Part shown: positions 25,199 through 38,919 of the stretch, in pieces
Position numbering within the stretch: position 1 is the stretch's first letter
Layout of the letters: each line of letters opens with the position of its first letter
DNA from: Fistularia commersonii
Lineage: Eukaryota > Chordata > Actinopteri > Syngnathiformes > Fistulariidae
Length of the DNA: 64,000 nt
Assembly (NCBI GenBank): GCA_037954325.1
Contig: JBBMNZ010000007.1
Coordinates: 18,674,001-18,738,000 of the forward strand
Reading direction: 5' to 3'
The notes under the pieces: model-generated
What the model was told of the DNA's origin: nothing
Seen by the model: the letters and a program-made list of their open reading frames with translations, nothing else
Databases searched by the model: none
Position numbers and translations under genes: made by a program

Positions 25199-26169
25199 AC
25201 AGAGAGGAAGAAGAGGTAAAGAAGAGAGAGGTAGGTAATGGTTGCAGGCCAGGGTGTATGTTTAAATACACACACACACACACACACACACATATGTGTG
25301 TATATTTGTATATGCGTGTGTGTGTTTCCACGATTTCCATAAATTTTATGGTAAAGGGATAAAAAATGAATCTTTTTTTTTTTCTTTTAAATTTAAAGGG
25401 GGTTTAAATTTAAACTGTACTTTCATTAATACTCAATTTTAGTGCAGTTCTCTTCAGTTCAGACTTGCATTTTGAAAAGCCAATGTTCAATTTTTTTTTA
25501 ATTTTTTTTTTTCTGCTTTCATATCTATATTTGTAACTCTGAGAACCCTTTTCAATAATTTGTCAATTAATTGCTCTACTTTTAAGGTTCAATAATTCCT
25601 CATCTCGTGTTAACATTGAATTGCCTGTATTAGTTTTATATAATTCAAGCTTTTGATGAGTTCAGACAACCAGACTTGTTAGATATTTCCAGATGATGAC
25701 TGAAACATTTAAAAGATTCAAAGAGTTTATTGGTAAGCGTTTATTATCAGCGTAAACTACGTTTTTTTTTTTTTTTTATTTAATATTTTTCCAGAGGATG
25801 ATCATTTGTGTGAAGGTGGTGATAGCTTAGTTAACTTTTCAACACTTCCCTGATGTAACATTAGAAACATTAGTATTAGTTTCATCCACAACATAGCTGC
25901 CCTTGCATGGAATGGCGGAGCCCAAATTTGATTGACATGCTCTAATGTCTCAACAAAAGCAAAGAGTTAATGTTGCTCGAATTTACCGGTAACACCTCTT
26001 TGTGGAGAATAAACTAGAGAGGTGTTAGTGTTCATAGCTATGCTGCTAAAACCTTTAAGTAGTTTGCTTGTCTAAACTCCTGGTGGTCCTTTAATACAGA
26101 GACAGGAAGTAGCTCAACTCGTGAAAATCCAAGTTCCAAGCCGTTGGTTGGTAGGCGGGGTTTATTTAC

Positions 26170-26305
26170 CTGCGCTTGAAGGTGAGGACTATGCCAAGAA
26201 GGATGATGACAAACATCAATATCCCCGCAATGACACCGGCCATCTTCACTGTGCTGTCCACCTGCTTCTCTGGCTCGATGGCATCTGAGTCCTGGGTGGA
26301 CGCAC
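26170..26305 (-). CDS. ptprk: ptprk transmembrane exon
   Basis: A 136-nt exon with acceptor ...tgtgtgtgtccag and donor gtaaat after AAGCGCAG. It enters in phase 1 and leaves in phase 2. It encodes ASTQDSDAIEPEKQVDSTVK as the extracellular stem, then MAGVIAGILMFVIILLGIVL as the single membrane helix, and TFKR at the cytoplasmic face, a stop-transfer basic cluster. The EPEKQ..HTVK-AGVIAGIL pattern is diagnostic of R2B receptor phosphatases. The last codon is split. It is completed by the microexon (AG|A, Arg) or, if that is skipped, by the juxtamembrane exon (AG|G, Arg), so both splice forms remain in frame. The acceptor follows a CA/TG-rich stretch, so the polypyrimidine tract is made largely of TG/TC repeats. 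Confidence 0.95.
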
Positions 26306-29300
26306 CTGGACACACACATACAAACACACACACACAAGCACACACACAAAAGGCAAGCACATAGTCACTGGTAGGAAATGGAAGGGACACAAACGCATGT
26401 AGCCACACACACAAATGATGTTAGAAACTCATGCAGACGCACACATACACAAAGAGGTGTGTATCCTTGGTGGCAAGATGAAATTTGTACATTCAGTGAG
26501 AGGCAAAAGCACTCGGGGAAGATCCTTGAAAAATAATGTCAACATCAGAGCACATGTCACCGAAACACACACACATACACAAAGGATACACTCCTCGGGA
26601 GAGACAGCAAGGTTTATGACTGATAAGGAAAATGTCAAAGGATGGCCTTCAGCTTCTTGTAAATGGCATATAAGTCATTATCATAGAGTGAATGAAGTTT
26701 CAATTACCAGGTTATAACTCTCAATGGCAGTTCACCCCTTTATTTGATGATAACATAATGAAAATTATGATAATGAAAATAAATAATGGATCATAGCATA
26801 GAGTACATGCAAAAATGACCAATGTTTTTTCTTTTCTTTTTTTCCTCAATTTTCCTTTATCAATTATAAGGATGATCTGCCATGTAAGGGTATAAACACA
26901 AACCTCAAAGTTTTAGTGGCCATAGTGATTTCCTCATTCACATTCAAACATGTTTGTGTGAAGAGGGAGAGGAAGCGAGTCCAAACCATCCAACAAAGAA
27001 CAAATGAAGGTCAGGTGGTGAGCACTTATTTGATGAGATGGGAAGGAGTAAACAAATTAGACAGAGAAAAATTCACACGAGCAAAATATGCAGTGTTGTG
27101 TGTGTGTTTATTTATTTATGACAATATTTTTTGATGTGCTATAAATTACATTTGAATTCTATTTTGGATCCCTTAATGATTATCATGTTAGATTTTTAAA
27201 TGACTTCTAGTCAAGTTTATTGGGTTCGCTTCAACCTCAGTATAATAATAAAAATGGATGCATAAATTACCCAACAAATATATCCTGATGATTTTTAAGC
27301 AGCTTTACAAAATTATTTTGATTTGATTTTGCTGAAACAATGAGTGGCCCCGCATTAAGTTTAACTCACTCATAAGATGTATACTGTATCATACACGAGC
27401 ACCTGAATTGAACATCGATATGTATTATTTCATTATCATTTGCACCGTGCATTTCAAAGTTTGTTATAAAACAACAATGAAAAAAAGCACATTTTTGTTA
27501 TTATTTTATTGTAATGGAGAAGAAATATGGATGAAAGTATCCACAACTCAAATCTATAATATTGATTTAATATGAACATGTTGGAGCACTAACAAAAGCA
27601 AACTTTTTTCGTTTTTGAGTTTGAAAATCTAAAAATATTGCTTTTATTTATTTCACTTTTCATCGAAATCATTATTTGTTTATTTATTTCAATTATACGA
27701 TTATTTTATGATGATATGAATGGATTTTTCTTATTTATTCAATTTTCATTCATCTATTCATTCATTCAATCATGAATTTCCATGTCTTACAGTCTTCCAT
27801 TACATTCTAAGTAAAAATTTGAATTCATTTTTTTTTTTCTTTTTTTGTGCGTGTATGAATGACTTTTTAGAATAAAATTGATTGAATATGTACTGTCCAC
27901 TGAGCTGGAAGCAGCTGTAATGTCTCTTATTTCCAGGGACTGAATAAATGTACAAACAAGACACAACAAGATGAAATTATGACTTTAATAATAAATAATC
28001 AAAAATTTGACTGAGTGCATTAAAAGCACATAAGAGTTGGCTGTCAGAAATGAAATGTTGATACTACTTGAAACCCTGACATCCCTGTGAAATGTTTGGG
28101 CTTGGTGTCAGAGATGTCTTTGCTGAACGGGCTTTTGATTTCTCACAATGCGAATAGACCCACCCCAAAAAAGGGGGAAGGGACGTGTCTCTGAAGTTAA
28201 CCCAGAACTTATTTTATGCATCACAGGATTAAAAGGTCTTTGTTTAAAAGTGCCAAGTTTTCCCCATATGGATGGGGGCGTTGCCACAGGCAACCAAATA
28301 AAATGAGAGATAACATCATTTCAGAAAGTTAAAAATGAATATTTAAGATGCATAAAGGGAGCAGAAGATGGATTTTTCACAGAAAGGGGAACATGCTCCC
28401 CGTATGTGATCCAAAGTTCTGAGGGAAAGTCTGAAGATTCACGCAGGGCTTTAATAGCCGAGTTTTTGCCCAAACCCTCCGTGGATAAAGAATATCGATT
28501 CAAAAAGCAGCAGCTGCACTAACCGCGTCAAAGCACCGCAAACCTTCACCCTGCAGGGGGCAGCAATGCAGAGCCAGTGATGAATATAAATATAATATAA
28601 ATATTCAGGCCAGTCACATTTCAGTTTGCCAACATCGTGAAAATGAATAATGATTCGGTTAAAAGAGACATGTGTTTATACATCCAAGAAAACATTGTCT
28701 CATGGTGCCGCATGCCCAGCATTTTCAAGGTTGAAAAAACAACTACCAATAAATAATAATAGTCGAATGAAGATAAAACTAAATAAAATAGAGAACATTT
28801 AATCCGTTAAATTTAATTATTCTGAATTATTTGTATTCCCTGAAGGCCATGTAATGAATGTTTGCGTGACATATAATTTTCTCTTATACATCACCTCCTT
28901 GTATCTGTCCTCACTGGGGAGGAAGGTGAAAGGTAAAACCAGGAATACTCAAGAAATATAATCTAATCAAAATGGGACAAAGATTATTATTAAGATTTTG
29001 GTTTTCTTTTTATTGTGTATGTTCAAGTGTAGAGAGTTGATTTCTCAATATATATTTCATCCAATGGATCAACATAGTTAAAAAAAACATTGGTTTGTAG
29101 GCGGGGCTTATTTGAAAAAAAATCTGTTTTTTCAAGGGAAAAACACAAAGTCGAACTGCATGCGTGCCGTGCAGCGTAAGCTATGTGTGTGCATGTATTT
29201 GTTTCAGAGATTTGTGGTATTGTTTGTCAAAAACTGCGTGCCACATCTTTTTCACGATTAGTGTTCATATGGCCAAGTGAATTTAAAGGATTACTAATCT

Positions 29301-29308
29301 GACCTCTG

Positions 29309-29368
29309 TGTGAGTGAGTGAGTGAGTGAGTGAGTGAGTGAGTGAGTGAGTGAGTGAGTGAGTGAGTG
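29309..29368. repeat. (GAGT)n tetranucleotide array
   Basis: Fifteen GAGT units without interruption. Confidence 0.97.
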
Positions 29369-29687
29369 TATAACTAATTTAGATTTTCTGGAGCAAAAGT
29401 CAATCACTATGAATCTACCAAGGTCACATGACCTTTTACTATATTTCCAGACCTCCATGCTATGTCACCTGGAGGAAGTGGAGGTTACTTGACTCCTTCT
29501 GAGATCACGTGAAACATTTTGGTCACTTAATGTCTTTATTACTCTATTTGTGTATATTGTGATAGTTCACATATTTTGCCAAAATCTCTATCATTTGCAA
29601 ATACATAATACATATTAACTTCACATGTATATCAATATATTCATATATTAATATCAAGATAAAGAGGCTAGAAGTGACTTTGTGTGA

Positions 29688-29719
<32 letters not shown>

Positions 29720-31733
29720 TAATGCGCTGTAATGCAATGCCTCCCAACGATTGTAAATCACATATTTGCTTTAATATAGAATAATTAATACTTAAACATT
29801 TTTAAACACAATGTAAACTATTTCTCAATTTCAAGTGAAATTACATGATGCAAAATTTGTTTTATTTTATTAATTTAATTCCATTTAGTTTTTCATGACT
29901 GTGCAATCTTGAGATCAGAGCTTAAGATCGAAAGCCTACACTTCAAACTCAATGTCCCCCGCATCCCTGTTACTACTGCTGAGCACTACAGGATGTGATA
30001 AAAAACAAGTAGGCTTAAGATGTAAACAAAGGAAAATGCTCTTCACATTTCTGCTTTTTTTCTTCTTTTTTTTCCAGGAAGTCAAAAGCAAATTAATTAT
30101 CACTTGTTTTTCTTCTGTGTTCTGTGCAGAATGAAGTATGAACATGAAGTAGATCTTACTATTTAGAAAATGACCTCATAAAGGGCTGAATATTCTGTCT
30201 GAATCTGTAAACATAGAATGTTGAGGAGAAAAAAGCTGAACCCTTTCTTTTCTTTTTTGTTTTGGCCACGTCAAAGCAACATCTATCATTTAAGTCATCG
30301 CTGACTGATGTTCCCCATGTCAGTGGTCTCTTCCACTGCAGCCTTTTTCAATTCTTAAACACATAAGATATAATAATAATAGACTAAAAATAGGAATATG
30401 GGAAAAAAAACAAAATCAATTAAGTTGAAGAGTTCAAAGGTAAACAATGCAGTTTGTGCGGGATCTCAGTGAACATATTTCTCCCTGTACCTCCTTGATG
30501 CTGCTATCAGGTGCTTTCCCTCTCTCTGTCCACAGATGTTTTCTTTTGACTGAGCACTTAAGATACAATTAGACTTTTTTTTTTCTTTCATCTCAGCTGC
30601 ACAGACAGAATTGGAAAAATCCATAGTGCGGTTTGAAGGGCAAGTTTAACATATGACAACAAGTTCCGACCATGTGTGTGCGTCACATCTGGGATGGGAG
30701 GTCAGGGGAGTCTGTCTGCATACAAAATATATTCTAAGTGGCAAAGGATGCTTTTGAAGATGAATCCTATGAAAAAGCACAACGGCAAAAATGCGCTTGC
30801 ATAATTTTGGAATTGTACCAAAACAACATTTACTACAGCATGACAATTAAGCAGAAATTAAACAGTGAAGCTTCAAAATGACTGACAGAATGAGAGAAAA
30901 TGGATTTGTCGTATTTAAATAAAAGCACCAGGGAAAAATGTGAGTGTGTCATCACCAATTGTTCGTTTCTTTGAAAGTTTTGGTTTTGTCTGAAAGGCAG
31001 AGCTTTCTGGTGAGATCAATTCAGGCAGGCAAAGTTCCCAGCTTAAGGTGCCCTGCAATTATTAGGACTGGATGAACAGGCCTGAATCGTCTTGGGAAAA
31101 AAAGGCATGATAAGAATGAAAATTTCTAATATGTTTTTGGATTCAGTTTTTTTTTTTTTTCAATACAATAAACTTTGGATACTTTCCACTGGGACTGGAG
31201 GAAATGCCTTATTCATTTATTCATTTATTCATTTATTTATTGAGCAAGTGGACGTGTCCTACAGAACTGTAGTGTGAAGAGAATTAAAAAATTGTGAATA
31301 CATTTGAATTTTTATGATTTTCAATCAATCGCGGCAAGTGGTTATGGTGTGTTCTGTTTTGAGACTGACTCCCACATCAATCATGATTTTTATTAATTTT
31401 TTTTATTCTAAATCCTTTTTTTTAATAATTTCCTGGTAGCAGGTGTTCTAACATTCTAAAGCTGGATTTGAAATTAACACATAAAAATTGGAATTTGGAT
31501 GGACAAGCATCAATGAACAAGTAACTGCTTATTGATTAAATGTTTCAAAATTACCAGAAGAATCATATTGGATATTTAGAGGTTTGCCAAAACCCAAGAT
31601 GATGTCAAAAGCCCTTACTGAAAGAAATTGGACTTCCTGCTCCATAAGAAACAACATAGCCACAAAGATAAAAACAGAAAAAAATAACACATGTTTTTCT
31701 TTTGTTTCTGTAAATAACATTATTGCCTATCAA

Positions 31734-31769
31734 AACAATTGACAGCTAATCTACAATTGACAGCTAATC
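31734..31769 (+). repeat. 18-bp tandem duplication
   Basis: Acaattgacagctaatct occurs twice in a row, about 100 bp from the 3' end of the RTE element. Confidence 0.85.
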
Positions 31770-31865
31770 TAATAGCTGAAAAACAATCAAGAAGTTGACA
31801 GTCTATTAAATAGTCATCTACATTTAAAAAAGCTTGTCCCCTGAATGCATTCTTAGATTTAATGG

Positions 31866-31880
31866 TTTCATCAGCATTCC
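31866..31880. repeat. Target-site duplication, left copy
   Basis: The 15 bases tttcatcagcattcc abut the 3' tail of the RTE element and recur exactly at 34119-34133. This defines both ends of the insertion. Confidence 0.9.
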
Positions 31881-34118
31881 TTCCTCCTCTTCTTCTTCTT
31901 TACCTTTCGGCTTTTCCCTTCAGGGGTCGCCACAGTGAATCAATCTTCTCTATGCAACCATATATTCTGTCTCTTCCTCTCTCACACCAACTACCTTCTT
32001 CTCCTTTCTCATAATGTCCATAAATCTTCTCCTTAGTCTTCCTCGAGACCTCCTGCTGGCGGCTCCAATTCCTGACCTTCTCCCCAAAACATCTAACATG
32101 TGTTGTTCCTCTGATAGACTCATTCTTGATCCTATCCATCCTGGTCACTCCCAAAGAGAACCTTAGCATCTTTATCTCTGCAACCTCTAACTCTGCCGTC
32201 TGTCTTTTCGTCATTGTAACTGTTTCTGGTCCATACAGCATCGCTGGTCTCACCACTGTCTTGTACACCTGTCCTTTCACTCTGGCTGATAGTTTTCTAT
32301 CACATAGTACCCCTGACACTCTTCTCCACCTATTCCAACCTGCTTGAACCTGTCTCTTCAACTCTTTTCACCATTTTTGACTGCTCTGGACTGTTAACCC
32401 CAAGTACCTGAAATCCTCCAACTTCTATATCTTCACTCCTTGTCGCCTCATCATTCCACCCAGGTCCCTCTTATTCACACACATATGGTCATAGTCACCT
32501 CTACTACCCTTGCCTCACTTTCATTTTCCACATTCATCAGCTTTTTAAAGTACTCTTTCAATCTTCCCATCAGTCTTCTAGCATCTGTCAATAAGCTTCC
32601 CTCTCTAAGCTTAATCAGCCAGACCTGTTGTACATCCTGTCCATCTTTATCTCTCTGTTTCACCAACCTACTGTATAGGTCATTCTCTCCCTCCTTACTT
32701 TCCAATCGAGCATACAAGTCATGGTGCGCCCTTTGTTTTGCCTTTGTAACCTCTATCTTTCCCTTACGCTGTATCTCCCTGTGCTCCTGTCTGTTCTCTT
32801 CAGTCCTCTCAGTGTCCCACTTCTTTGCTAACTGATTTCTCTTTATAGACCCTGCACTTCCTCATTCCACCACCGAGTTTCCTTAACTACTTTCCTGCCA
32901 GATGATACACCAAGTACCCTCAAACCTTTCTTCCGGATAACATTAGCAGTAGTTGGGAATCATCCGGAAGCTCTCCCCGACCACTCAGAGCCTTTCTCAA
33001 CTCCTCCCTGACAACCATACAACACTCCTTCGTTTTCAGATTCCGACACTTAGTCCTCTGCTCTACCTTTGTCCTCTTGATCTTCCTTGTCACCAGAGTC
33101 ATTGTACAAACCACCATCCTATGCTGTCTGGCTATGCTCTCACCTACAACTTCTTTGAGGTCACCTATCTCTTTCAAGATACCTTGTCTATACAAGGTGT
33201 AGTCTACCTGCATGCTCCTACCTCCACACTTAGAAGTTACCCTATATTCCTGTCTTTTAAGGAAAAAAAGTGTTCACTACAGCCAGTTCCATTCTGTTTG
33301 CAAAGTCTACCACAATCTGTCCCTCCTGTTCCTATCCTGTATATCAAATCTGCCCATCACTTCTTCCTCCCCTCTATTGCCTGCACCAACCATTGAAGCC
33401 ATCCACTGAAGTCTGCATCAATTACCACCCCCTCATCTATGAGGATATTCTGAATCCCTTCATCTAAGTCATTCCAGAACTTCTCCTTGTCCTCTTACTC
33501 AGATCCCACCTGCTGGGCATAGCCGCTAACAACATTGAGCATCACACCTTCAATTTCCAGTTTCAGACTCAGAAGTCTATCTGACAGTCTTTTCACCTCT
33601 AGAACATTCCTAAAAACTCCTCTTACAAGATAACTCCTGCACCATTTCTCCTCCTGTCATTGTCATAGAAGTACAACTTAAAAGCTGCTCCTAAGCTTCG
33701 CGCCTTACTACCTTTCCACCTGGTCTCCTGGACACACAGTTTATCCACCTTCTTTCTCTGCATCATGTCAACCAACTCTCTACCTTTTCCTGTCATAGTC
33801 CCGATATTCAAAGTCCCACTCTCAGTCCCACACTCTTGCCTTTTCTCTTGTCTCTCTCTGTTTCCGAACAAGCCTTCTTCCTCTCCTTCTTTGATCTATA
33901 GTAGCCCAGTTTCCATTGGTACCCTGTAGGTCATAAGTAGATCCATTGCTAACTCGGGCCTAGACTGATCCGATATGATCTGGTTATTGGGTTCGATTGG
34001 CATGTTTGGTTTTGGCAAACTTTTATGCCGCATGCCCTTCCTGACGCAACCCTTTGCATTTATCTAGGCCTGGGACCGGCTTAGGGAGACACCAACCCAT
34101 GCCACCTCGAGGCTGCAT
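31881..34118 (-). mobile_element. RTE-clade LINE, internally deleted, with 15-bp target duplication
   Basis: A non-LTR retrotransposon in minus orientation, 2238 bp long. Its 5' end lies at 34118 and its 3' end at 31881, where the element sequence ends ...ggggtcgcc region followed by a GAA-rich tail, as is typical of fish RTE elements. Frames on the minus strand give the apurinic-type endonuclease start (LNIGTMTGKGRELVDMMQ, CVQETRWKGSKARS; 33871-33623), later endonuclease/linker pieces (VDYTLYRQG, ESIARQHRMVVC; 33213-32920), the pre-RT region (32717-32475) and the C-terminal region (VLCDRKLSARVKGQVYKTVV, KMLRFSLGVTRMDRI; 32361-31900). The whole reverse transcriptase core, including the FADD motif, is missing between about 32490 and 32480. 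Stops and frameshifts occur throughout, so it is not autonomous. The duplication tttcatcagcattcc flanks it at 31866-31880 and 34119-34133. Confidence 0.9.
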
Positions 34119-34133
34119 TTTCATCAGCATTCC
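34119..34133. repeat. Target-site duplication, right copy
   Basis: Exact copy of 31866-31880, abutting the 5' end of the minus-strand RTE element. The exact match suggests a relatively recent insertion compared with other copies in the window. Confidence 0.9.
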
Positions 34134-36198
34134 AATAACTAAATAATAACAACTCACTCTATTCTTTCAAGCCTGGATGTTGTAGTACCTTAATTTCCCT
34201 TTGGACAATAAATCTTATTGTGTCCACAAGGACTTATTTGATTATTTGATTATTGACAAATAATCAGTTTTGCCCCCTGTTGATGGGCTTTTTGACTATC
34301 ATTTGGCTGACTAAGAGGCTAAATGATTACATGTGGCTGCGCAGCAATAGAACCCCTGACTGGATAAACACAGACATTTTAGACGGTAAACAACGCTCCT
34401 CTGTTTAAGAAAAAACATATAAAAATAAAAGGAAGGACTGGACTGCGGTGAGCCTGGCTGTGTCAAACACTACAATACTAAGAATTAGATATGGTTTAAA
34501 GCGGAAAACATACGTTTTATGTCATCGCCAGTTGATTAACTCAACTAATATGAAATATTACTATCCATTAAAGAATTCTTCTCTCTCAGGCATCGGCAAG
34601 ACGGTAATTGTCATCATGTATTTCTGATAATTGATACTTGCCGTAGGTGAATAAAAAGCCATTGTTATTTCAAAACGCTTTGTGAATTGCAGCTAATGGT
34701 TTAAGAGCAAGCTCTCATGAGGAAAGATGGTGGAAAAAACAAAATGAAATAGCAGGCAGAGGTGTCACGGGAGGCTCAAAGGGGTTACCGCTTCTGATAT
34801 TAACAGTTTCACTGCTTAGCAAAGGACCTGGACTTGAGCTTTTCCATGAAGACTTCATTTTTTTTATTTTTTAAATTATTTGGATTTTTCAGTTCTGTTC
34901 AAATAAAGAATTACATAAAATATAACTTAGATTTGTGTAGAAGTCAATCACCCGTGTTTGAGAAAATTGCCAAAATAACGTTAACTTCTTTAAAAATTTC
35001 AGCAACTGATTGGCCAAAATGCCCAACAAGAGAGCGGACACTTCTTTCGGCTTGCCTCATACCTCCACACACTTCAATATGTTCAGTGCTGAAAATTATC
35101 GCTGAGTCGCCGAGCTAGAAAGTACAAGTTGGATCAAAACACTATAAATACAGACACATATTTATAAATGTGTATAAATATGTATAAATAATGTTTTTCA
35201 ATGTTACCACATTCTATCACTTTCTGTAGGCATGATACCTGGGTAACTCTGCACCATTATCAAGTATGAAACACAAAGAAGCACAGGTGCTGTTATACAC
35301 AAAAGTTATACCGGCATCTGTTGTGATCAGCCGGCAGGGTCTACACAGTCCCGGGTTCTCTGAAAGGCACATTTCAAAGAGTTTCTAGTCAAGGACAAGG
35401 TTTTGAATCGGGAAAGTGTTGAAGTGTTGCACCGAAGGAATGTTTTGCGGGCGCGAGACAGCAACATAAAGAACTCAACACCAACACTTTTCAAATATCC
35501 TCCACCTGATCCTGCCCCATCCACCTTTTTGGTTTGATTTTCACTGTGCCAGCGTCAATTACACAGAAACAGACCAAGCAGTACAGATAAGAGCTAAATA
35601 ACTGCAGCTTACAGGTTGGATTATATAAAGGTTTGATGTGTTTGTTTTTTTTGTGTGTGTTTGTTTATACATCTAAAAATTCATCGTGAGGAATGAAGAA
35701 ATGAAAGTCTCATGTCGGCAAGGACCGGTAACCATGCATGAAAACGTTGCAGTTTCCATGCAGGCTGCATGTATGCGTGTGCAAGTGCATGTGCACATGC
35801 AAGACGTAAAGACAGAAGAGGTAAGGCTGACGGAAGCGAGATGGGCGTGCAAACAAATGCTGCAAAATAGCGATGATGAGAAGGTTAAAGAAATGGCAAT
35901 TGCAATAAAGCGAAAAACACAATGAACAGAAGTAGGAAAGGTACAAAGCAGGGAGGGGCCGGGGGCAAAGAGAATAAAAGAAGAAAATACAGGGTGTGCG
36001 CATTGTGCTGATGGTCAAGGTTCGGTGATGGGAAAAATATAAACATAGGGAAGAAAATATTCTGCCTATAAAGCAATAATCACCTTCGCTTGGGATGACT
36101 AGAATGTACGGCGTTGTTATTTGTCCCCTACCTATTACCACTAAGGCCAAGGGCCGCACGTCCCCGCCGGAAAGCATGAAAAAAGAGAGGAGAGAAAC

Positions 36199-36229
<31 letters not shown>

Positions 36230-36540
36230 AAATAACAAACAACGAAAAAAGAAAGAAAAGGTCTAAGAAAAAGATACTTTTTTTTTTTTTTCTTTCCATT
36301 TCATCAATGATTAGAGCTCACATTCTGTCTTTGAGGAGAGAAACAGCAGTGGTGAGAGAGAACACTAGAACACTTAAGATTGGAATGGCTGCAGGGGGGG
36401 CTAAAAGACTTGGGGGAGAGCTGTTACGGATGTCCTCCACCGACCCGTCGTCAGGCCAATGCCACCGCCGCTGAGGATGCCGATCAGGGTCAGGGTACAC
36501 GCTAGCGCTGTGACGATTGGTTCTGGGTTGTATAATGTAT

Positions 36541-36547
36541 GTGTGTG

Positions 36548-36592
<45 letters not shown>
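36541..36592. repeat. (GT)n microsatellite
   Basis: GT array after a short GTGAGT start, followed by a purine run. Confidence 0.96.
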
Positions 36593-36594
<2 letters not shown>

Positions 36595-36762
36595 AGGGAG
36601 GAGGGGGGGTGAAAAAAAAAATATTTTATGGATAATATTGGAGTGATGGTTTTGAAAGAGAGATGAGAGTGAAACTTTGTGGCTCAGCAAGTTACAAAAT
36701 ATATAATAATAAAATAAGATAAGATGAAATAAGATAAAACACAAAATAACATGAATGAAACA

Positions 36763-36853
36763 TTAAATTAAATTAAATTAAATTAAATTAACCTAGATTA
36801 AATTAAATTAAATTAAATTAAATTAAATTAAATTAAATTAAATTAAATTAAAT
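36763..36853. repeat. (AAATT)n pentanucleotide array
   Basis: About eighteen AAATT units, interrupted once by acctag near 36791. Confidence 0.96.
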
Positions 36854-38919
36854 CAAAGTGAGCTCAAGTGCAGGTAATTGATGTTATAAACAAACGATCC
36901 TGCATAACTTGATCTAATCCTCTTCCACTGTCCTTTCCAGGGAGGGATAAATATCGTCTGTTCTACAGATGTTTGAGCAGGAGAACCAGCTTTTCACAGG
37001 TTCTTTAACTGCATCAATCATTTCATCAACACAACTGGAACTGGATTATTTGGAGAATCACAGAAATCCCATGGCTTTGCTTCTAACCTTGGGTACGTGA
37101 GGACTTTCATCTCGTCATCCTCAGCCAGCAAGAGGTGGGTCAATGACCTCTGGCTTAGATCAGATCGGTTTCTAGAGACCGCAGCCTAGGACGAAGATGA
37201 GTGGATCAAAGGTGGGGGAGAAATCCCATGCAGAGTTTGAAATGTATTTAATGTGTAATTAAACAGTCCTGGAAACTCCATCAGGCACAGGCATAACAGC
37301 ATGAATATGGGGTTTAATGTTTTTATTTTTTTCCATTCCTCCTTCTTTTTGAATATGATCTACCCTAGCTAAGGTTCTTCTGCTCATTTTCTTTAGAACA
37401 CTTTTCAGATTTTAACCAAGGTCTTGAATGGGGTTCTGGTTTTTATTTTTCTCAAATCTTTTGACTTTTTGCTTTCACTTCAATAATTGAAATCGACTAG
37501 GTCTCTGGGGAAGTAATCAAATCTGTCTTCCTGTTGTCTAATGTTCTGGAGGTTCTGTATCAGCAGTTAGAAATTATTTTCAACATTTGGATACTCAAAC
37601 CTTCAGACAACAACAAGTGCCATATCAAAATATATTAAAATATATTGAACTTAAAAAGGGACTGGAATTTTCTGCATATCATTTTCCCGTTTAATGAAGA
37701 GCTTTCATCCTGTGCAATTGCAATTGTCTGGATATATATAAATATATATACATATTATGATTCTAATTTTTTTTTTTTGATTCGGGTTCAACATTATACT
37801 GTAACTCAAAATTCAACATTTTAGGTCTTTTGGGTTTGGTTTGGTGTTATTGGAAGGTTAAAGATGCGATTGAAGGAGGATGGAAAATTCAATCAACCCC
37901 AAAATCCCATCCTTTTATTTTGACACAAATAGGAATCCTAGCAACTGCACCAGGTGGGCTGGCAGATCCATTGCTACTTCATTGGGAACCAAGATGACAA
38001 AAAGCCACTGGAGTTAGCAAAATCTACCATCTGCATTATCTCCATCACCTATCAAAAACTTTTAAGTTTACTTTGTGATGTTAACTTTTTTTTTTTCAAT
38101 GTTAAAGAAAAAAATGAGCATATAATGAAAGCCAGCCACAAAGTTTAAATAAACACCAGACGGGCACACACAAACACACACACACTTGTGCACTGACGAC
38201 AGACAGCAGTGTCAAATGTACTGCGGACCTCCACCCACTGCGCATCCCACTCAGAAACATACAGATAGAAATGGATGGATCTGAAAAAAAGAAATAAGAC
38301 AGTGGCACGAAGCAGAAAAGTGCGAAAAGAAATGAACGATAAGTGCCGGGTGCAGCCGCAGAAAAGAGAAGAGGAGAAGTGAAAGGGAGGTGAGGGAAAT
38401 CTGATGTATTTGATGCAGAAGGAAATGTAATTAATGGAAAAAATACAAAGACATTAAAAAAAAAAAAAAAAAAAAACGATGACAAGGAACTTGCAAAGTG
38501 CGGATGTGGGAATCCGCCGGAGCTAAGAAGCAAAACAAAGGAAGGAGGCATGGAGGAGAAGCCAATGAAGTGACATGTCATGTCCACCTGTTGCGGTCAA
38601 AGGTGGAGGTCAATCCCGAGCCGATGTACCCTGATGTTTGCCGGATGAAGTGGACAAAGGTGCGGGTGCGGGCAAAAAGAGCGATGAGGGAGAAAGATTC
38701 TGGAGAAAGGGAGGAGGAGGAGTAGGAGGAGCCGTGCAGGGTGACTGGGCAGGGGGGCTCCTGGACCCGACGACAGCACTTGCCTCTTTAGGGACGGTGT
38801 GTGTTGAGTGTGCTTTGGCCATTAGCGACATGATCAGAGATAATATCACACACCGATCCGAAACGTTCGACCTGGATCAAGCTAGCAGTCACATGACGGT
38901 GATGGAAGGGTGCTCGTAC

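Larger units (their letters stand above)
26306..38919 (-). other. ptprk intron, 12.6 kb
   Basis: Lies between the 37-nt exon and the transmembrane exon. It contains a 2.2-kb RTE LINE (31881-34118), a GAGT array at 29309, a GT array near 36545, an AAATT array at 36.8 kb and purine-rich tracts near 36190-36290. The remainder is AT-rich DNA with no recognised gene. Confidence 0.75.

Noticed and set aside
25029..25340. Frames with poly(His-Pro-Ser-Ile) and poly(Cys-Val).
   Set aside because: Translations of the GGAT and CA arrays.
35710..36177. Open frame of 155 codons on the minus strand.
   Set aside because: Cys/His/Phe-rich translation of a purine-rich tract on the other strand. Not protein-like.
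38102..38587. Open frame of 161 codons on the minus strand near the 37-nt exon.
   Set aside because: Includes a poly-Phe run translated from a poly-A/T tract; chance frame.
38592..38635. Exon-like 44-nt segment on the minus strand (catcag...aacag|gtggac) upstream of the 37-nt exon in genomic order.
   Set aside because: Splice signals are weak, the peptide does not match any R2B phosphatase segment, and on the minus strand it would fall downstream of the 37-nt exon, where none is expected.
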